Shown: one piece after another, positions 4,973-7,466 of the stretch
How positions within the stretch are numbered: the stretch's first letter is position 1
How the letters are laid out: each line of letters begins with the position of its first letter
Source: Tannerella sp.
GTDB taxonomy: Bacteria; Bacteroidota; Bacteroidia; Bacteroidales; Tannerellaceae
Length of the DNA: 7,466 nt
NCBI GenBank assembly: GCA_031277235.1
Contig: JAITMT010000071.1
Location: forward strand, 1-7,466
Direction: 5' to 3'
Translations under genes and position numbers: made by a program
Notes under the pieces: model-generated
What the model saw: the letters and a program-made list of their open reading frames with translations, nothing else
What the model was told of the DNA's origin: nothing
Database searches by the model: none

Positions 4973-6760
4973 TCAGGTCTGGCTTGGATGGAAACTTTGA
5001 ATAAAATCATCCAGACTCATTTTCCTGTCCACTTTCAATCTCTTTTTCAGGGTGCCTTTGTGGCTCAGGACGGTATTGTAACTCACGTTCAGTTCTTCGG
5101 ATAGTTCCTGGTTGCTTTTACGCATGTAAATATAGGCACAGTAGCGCAGTTCAAGCGTCGTGAGTCTTTTCGGGGCGGCTCTTTTTTGCAGAAATTCAAA
5201 AAATTCGGGATGTATTTCGCCGAAAACCCTGTTGTAATCGGCATACGTTTTGTCGCTGGCGCGGTCGGTTTTTATCAATTTTTTGATTTCCCTGTCGTTG
5301 GTTTTTTCCGTAATTTGTTCCAGTGTCTTGTTCTTTTTCATAATCTGCATATTGCTTGCCACCAGTTTTTTCTGCGTCAGTTCCTTTTCATATTTCATCA
5401 GTTTTGCCTGCTGTTCGGCATTTTCCTTTTGCAGTTCAGCATTTGCCCTTTGCTGTTCGGCGTTTTCCTTTTGCAGTTTGATTCTCGCATGGCGTTTCGT
5501 GAAGTAAACAATCAGGAAACAGATTACCAGAACCGCAACAACCAGCAGGAATACAATTCTGATTTGGGCAAGTTTCAGTGCGTTTTCCTTTTTTTCCGTT
5601 TCAAATTTCACTTCGGCGAGTTGCCGCTGTTCTTCTACCTGTTCATTCATGGACTGTTTATAATATTTCATACTTTCAGCCATGGCTTCGGACGCTTGTT
5701 GATATTGTCCGGCTTCCGTATAAACGATGAATAAATCTTGATATCTGTTGCTGACGAGATTGGGATTTGCAATTTTATCAATCTGAACTTGTTCCTTGCA
5801 AAGTTCTATCGCTTTTGCATAATCTTTCCGTTCGTATGCATCGTAAAAATTAAGGACGAGCAACATTCTTTTGGTTTTGGGATTATTTCCCGATATTTTT
5901 TTGCAGTGTTCTATATGCGGTTTCAGCAATTCCTTGTAATGGATATTTGGATAGGTGAGATATAAAACCCACAACATGGTTACTGAATTTAGATAGTTTA
6001 ACGAACTGAGACGGGTTTTGTTTTGAGAAATATACCGCTCCAAACTCTCAAAATTTTGTGTAATCTGTTTTTCATCTTTTGGAGAATGAATTGTAAAATA
6101 CATTTTTGCATTTATGGCCAGGCAAATATTATTCTCGTTTCCTGTTTTTTCAGCCGTCCGATACATTTCATTGAGGTATTTTTCGGTATTGGCTGTTTTT
6201 CCTTTGCGCATATTCTCTGCAAACAGAGTTTTATAAACATTAAACAACAGCACGTATTTTTCCGGCGAACTTTCCGGAAGTTTTTCGGTAAGGGATATGG
6301 CTGTAAAACAATCGTCAAAATTATACTTCAAATCTGTTATACTTTTCATATATCCTATACAATCGTAGCCGGATGCTTGCGCTTCAAGGTCGGCAGTTTT
6401 TGAGATGGCAACATAAACACTGTCTATAATTTTATAAATCTTTGTAATATTTCTGGGATAGATATCCAAAATATTCTTCAATTCCGAATTCAAAACATAA
6501 ACCATATACTTGCTGTCTTTTTGTTTTCGGGCAAGTGTCCGTGCTTGGTTCAGGAGTTCTTTTGCTTTCAGGCTGTCGCCTTCGTCGGCAAATACCAGCG
6601 AGAGTTCCACCATCGGTTTGATTTTTTCCCGCTGTTCGATTTTGGGGCTGTTCACGATTCGCGACAGAGAGTCCATGGCAATCTGCTCGCCGTTTTGAGC
6701 GAAAATTTCCATGAGAACACCTGCGGTGAAAAGGAGGCAAATAAAAATAAGTTTATACAT
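4973..6760 (-). CDS. Membrane-spanning TPR sensor with C-terminal LuxR-type HTH domain
   Basis: The product has 595 residues. Residues 1-22 (MYKLIFICLLFTAGVLMEIFAQ) form a signal peptide. A helical region at about 25-365 has TPR-like spacing (for example KAKELLNQA, YAKAIELCKEQ, YQQASEAMAESMKYY). A coiled coil at about 375-400 leads into a transmembrane helix at about 401-422 (IRIVFLLVVAVLVICFLIVYF). A long charged coiled coil follows at about 425-486, and a GerE/LuxR-like helix-turn-helix at about 531-576 (LTTLELRYCAYIY...SEELNVSYNTVLSHKGTLKKRL). The expected topology is periplasmic TPRs and a cytoplasmic DNA-binding end, so a one-component transmembrane transcription factor is the likely role; ligand and targets are unknown. 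The start at 6760 is preferred over 6832 because the signal peptide begins there and the promoter lies between the two. It appears to be a single-gene transcript. Confidence 0.88.
   Translation of the reverse strand: MYKLIFICLLFTAGVLMEIFAQNGEQIAMDSLSRIVNSPKIEQREKIKPMVELSLVFADEGDSLKAKELLNQARTLARKQKDSKYMVYVLNSELKNILDIYPRNITKIYKIIDSVYVAISKTADLEAQASGYDCIGYMKSITDLKYNFDDCFTAISLTEKLPESSPEKYVLLFNVYKTLFAENMRKGKTANTEKYLNEMYRTAEKTGNENNICLAINAKMYFTIHSPKDEKQITQNFESLERYISQNKTRLSSLNYLNSVTMLWVLYLTYPNIHYKELLKPHIEHCKKISGNNPKTKRMLLVLNFYDAYERKDYAKAIELCKEQVQIDKIANPNLVSNRYQDLFIVYTEAGQYQQASEAMAESMKYYKQSMNEQVEEQRQLAEVKFETEKKENALKLAQIRIVFLLVVAVLVICFLIVYFTKRHARIKLQKENAEQQRANAELQKENAEQQAKLMKYEKELTQKKLVASNMQIMKKNKTLEQITEKTNDREIKKLIKTDRASDKTYADYNRVFGEIHPEFFEFLQKRAAPKRLTTLELRYCAYIYMRKSNQELSEELNVSYNTVLSHKGTLKKRLKVDRKMSLDDFIQSFHPSQT
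5409..5478 (-). repeat. 42-base in-frame tandem duplication in the coiled coil
   Basis: Within the regulator gene a 42-base unit (5409-5450) is followed by a second copy whose first 28 bases (5451-5478) match with one difference. The protein shows LQKENAEQQ twice, 14 residues apart, exactly two heptads. The duplication thus lengthens the coiled coil between membrane and HTH without changing its register. Confidence 0.85.
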
Positions 6761-6803
6761 AATCTCATAAATATTATTATTGTCAAGTACTACAAATCGG
6801 CTG

Positions 6804-6833
6804 CAAATGTAGTTTGTTTTTTTGAGAAACAAT
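6804..6833 (-). promoter_or_regulatory. Bacteroidota-type promoter of the TPR/HTH regulator gene
   Basis: On the minus strand TACATTTG (6811 down to 6804) matches the TAnnTTTG -7 element exactly. ATTG (6833-6830), three of four for the -33 TTTG, lies 18 bases upstream. Transcription would start about 35 to 40 bases before the ATG at 6760, downstream of the alternative ATG at 6832, which settles the start choice. Confidence 0.7.
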
Positions 6834-6951
6834 CATGCTTTTTATAAAATAAAAAGAAACATACTTGATAATCAATATTTTGTATCCATACACTAATGGT
6901 ATTTTCATAGAATATTTTTCAAAACTCATTGCTTTTACATCTATAAATATT

Positions 6952-6982
6952 GATGTATATTCTGTAAAACTCCTCACTTTTG
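6952..6982 (+). promoter_or_regulatory. Weak plus-strand promoter candidate
   Basis: CACTTTTG at 6975-6982 followed by CATCCGC resembles a Bacteroidota -7 element (TAnnTTTG) with one mismatch in its first base. No good TTTG box is found at the usual distance. If active it would read rightwards through the hairpins towards the possible gene at 7388 with a leader near 400 bases. It could equally be a relic or chance. Confidence 0.2.
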
Positions 6983-7012
6983 CATCCGCTAAAGAGAAGC
7001 CTCTCGCCCTAA

Positions 7013-7035
7013 TCCTTCCTCCCCACAGGGAAGGA
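7013..7035. repeat. 7-bp hairpin in purine/pyrimidine-rich tract
   Basis: TCCTTCC (7013-7019) and GGAAGGA (7029-7035) form a perfect stem around a 9-base loop. It lies in a tract of alternating C/T-rich and A/G-rich blocks that continues to about 7120 and includes the hairpin at 7083-7104. Confidence 0.5.
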
Positions 7036-7082
7036 AAACAACAGGGAAGAGAGGAAAAAAGGGAAAACCCCTTCCCCAATAT

Positions 7083-7104
7083 CCCCTCTTCCGGTGAAGA
7101 GGGG
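7083..7104. repeat. 9-bp perfect hairpin
   Basis: CCCCTCTTC (7083-7091) and GAAGAGGGG (7096-7104) form a 9-bp perfect stem with a CGGT loop. There is no T-run after it on the plus strand (GCAGGGGTAAGG), so it is not a clear terminator. It is probably part of a dispersed palindromic repeat. Confidence 0.65.
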
Positions 7105-7263
7105 GCAGGGGTAAGGTCAAATTTAAAAATTAAAAAGTAACATAAAGATAGAAAATGTATTCATGTATTTCCGACATAGTAACAGTCTCTCCTTTTTTAC
7201 GGGAAAAGCGGAGGTATAAAGACGGTAGAACAGATATTCCTCTGTCGGAGGGGAAATTTCGCT

Positions 7264-7315
7264 CGCGCCGATTTGCAATCGGTGCGTTGAATGGCGCGGA
7301 TTGCAAATCCGCGCC
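7264..7315. repeat. Two adjacent hairpins that are inverted versions of each other
   Basis: Hairpin one pairs CGCGCCGATT (7264-7273) with AATCGGTGCG (7277-7286), with one G-T mismatch and a TGC loop. Hairpin two pairs GGCGCGGATT (7293-7302) with AATCCGCGCC (7306-7315), perfect over 10 bp with a GCA loop. The reverse complement of the first shares the core GATTGCAAATC with the second, including the loop. Only 6 bases separate them. Such paired stems suggest a REP-like dispersed unit or a structured leader for the gene that may begin at 7388. Confidence 0.75.
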
Positions 7316-7387
7316 GGCGAAGAGAGGTAAGAAAGTCAAAAGAAAACAACTATAAAACAATATAATACAAATTAAAAAAGTAAAGAA

Positions 7388-7466
7388 ATGAATAGCATTA
7401 TGATGGAAAAATTGACATTATTAGAGATTCGGCGCGCAGCCAAAGCGTGCCGGCAAAAGGTTTTTT
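7388..7466 (+). CDS. Possible start of a gene, cut by the window end; unrecognised
   Basis: An ATG at 7388 in an A-rich leader (AAAAAAGTAAAGAA, the usual Bacteroidota start context) opens a frame with no stop to the end of the window, giving 26 residues: MNSIMMEKLT, LLEIRRAAKA, CRQKVF. In-frame ATGs at 7400 and 7403 are alternatives. I do not recognise the peptide, and there is no signal sequence. A caution is that codons 15-22 coincide with an 8-bp hairpin (7430-7452, one G-T pair, 7-base loop), so the segment could be another repeat rather than coding. Confidence 0.4.
   Translation, partial: MNSIMMEKLTLLEIRRAAKACRQKVF

Larger units (their letters stand above)
6761..7387. other. Gene-free divergent gap: regulator promoter, AT-rich spacer, hairpins
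   Basis: This gap of 627 bases lies between the start of the minus-strand regulator gene and a possible plus-strand start at 7388. It contains the regulator promoter (6804-6833), a strongly A/T-rich spacer to about 6990, then palindromes at 7013-7035, 7083-7104, 7264-7286 and 7293-7315. Short open frames on both strands (for example plus 7155-7355 and minus 7130-7360) overlap each other across the hairpins and carry no recognisable domain, so I leave them out. Confidence 0.75.

Noticed and set aside
6761..6832. N-terminal extension of the TPR/HTH regulator by 24 residues
   Set aside because: It would bury the signal peptide and includes the likely promoter at 6804-6833.
6871..6954. 9-bp inverted repeat ATCAATATT / AATATTGAT in the AT-rich spacer
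   Set aside because: Arms are pure low-complexity A/T and 66 bases apart; expected by chance in such a region.
7130..7360. Overlapping open frames on both strands (minus 7130-7360, plus 7155-7355)
   Set aside because: Both are open only because the paired GC-rich hairpins lack stops; composition is repeat-like and no domain is recognised. Gene confidence is too low to list.

Overview
The window looks like a chromosomal segment from a member of the Bacteroidales (Bacteroidota). Four observations support this. Both well-placed minus-strand promoters have the TAnnTTTG -7 element used by Bacteroidota primary sigma factor. Starts lack Shine-Dalgarno sequences and sit in A-rich leaders. There are tandem DUF1573 lipoprotein-like/secreted proteins, and a periplasmic-TPR / transmembrane / LuxR-type HTH regulator of a kind common in this phylum. 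Finally, the intergenic spaces are crowded with short palindromes and A/T-rich direct repeats typical of these genomes. The species cannot be named from the sequence.

Layout. (1) Positions 1-2674, plus strand: the last 29 codons of a DUF1573-type protein, a second secreted DUF1573 protein with two SCGC-bearing domains, and meaB, the GTPase chaperone of methylmalonyl-CoA mutase. Spacing is 14 bases and then a 1-base TAATG overlap, so these form one operon. (2) Positions 2675-3066: a gene-free gap between convergent operons, filled by palindromes. These include a roughly 300-bp nested inverted repeat whose right arm supplies the stop codon of the next gene. (3) Positions 3067-4385, minus strand: pfkA (ATP-dependent 6-phosphofructokinase) followed 23 bases later by a small MntA-type minimal nucleotidyltransferase with no HEPN partner in view. 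(4) Positions 4386-4972: pfkA promoter, repeat copies, a 119-bp nested inverted repeat and a 16-bp tandem repeat. (5) Positions 4973-6760, minus strand: a 595-residue membrane-spanning TPR/HTH regulator with its own promoter. (6) Positions 6761-7387: promoter, AT-rich spacer and three strong hairpins, followed by the possible start of a plus-strand gene cut by the window end.

How the genes fit together. PfkA commits glucose carbon to glycolysis, and MeaB maintains the B12-dependent mutase of the succinate-propionate branch. The window therefore touches both ends of a Bacteroidales-style fermentation, but the two genes lie in opposite operons and nothing shows co-regulation. The DUF1573 proteins are exported and of unknown role. 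The TPR/HTH protein probably senses something in the periplasm and acts on DNA, but its targets cannot be read here. I see no complete undescribed multi-gene system. The best leads are the composite palindromic element at 2775-3075, the solitary nucleotidyltransferase coupled to pfkA, and the DUF1573-DUF1573-meaB operon.
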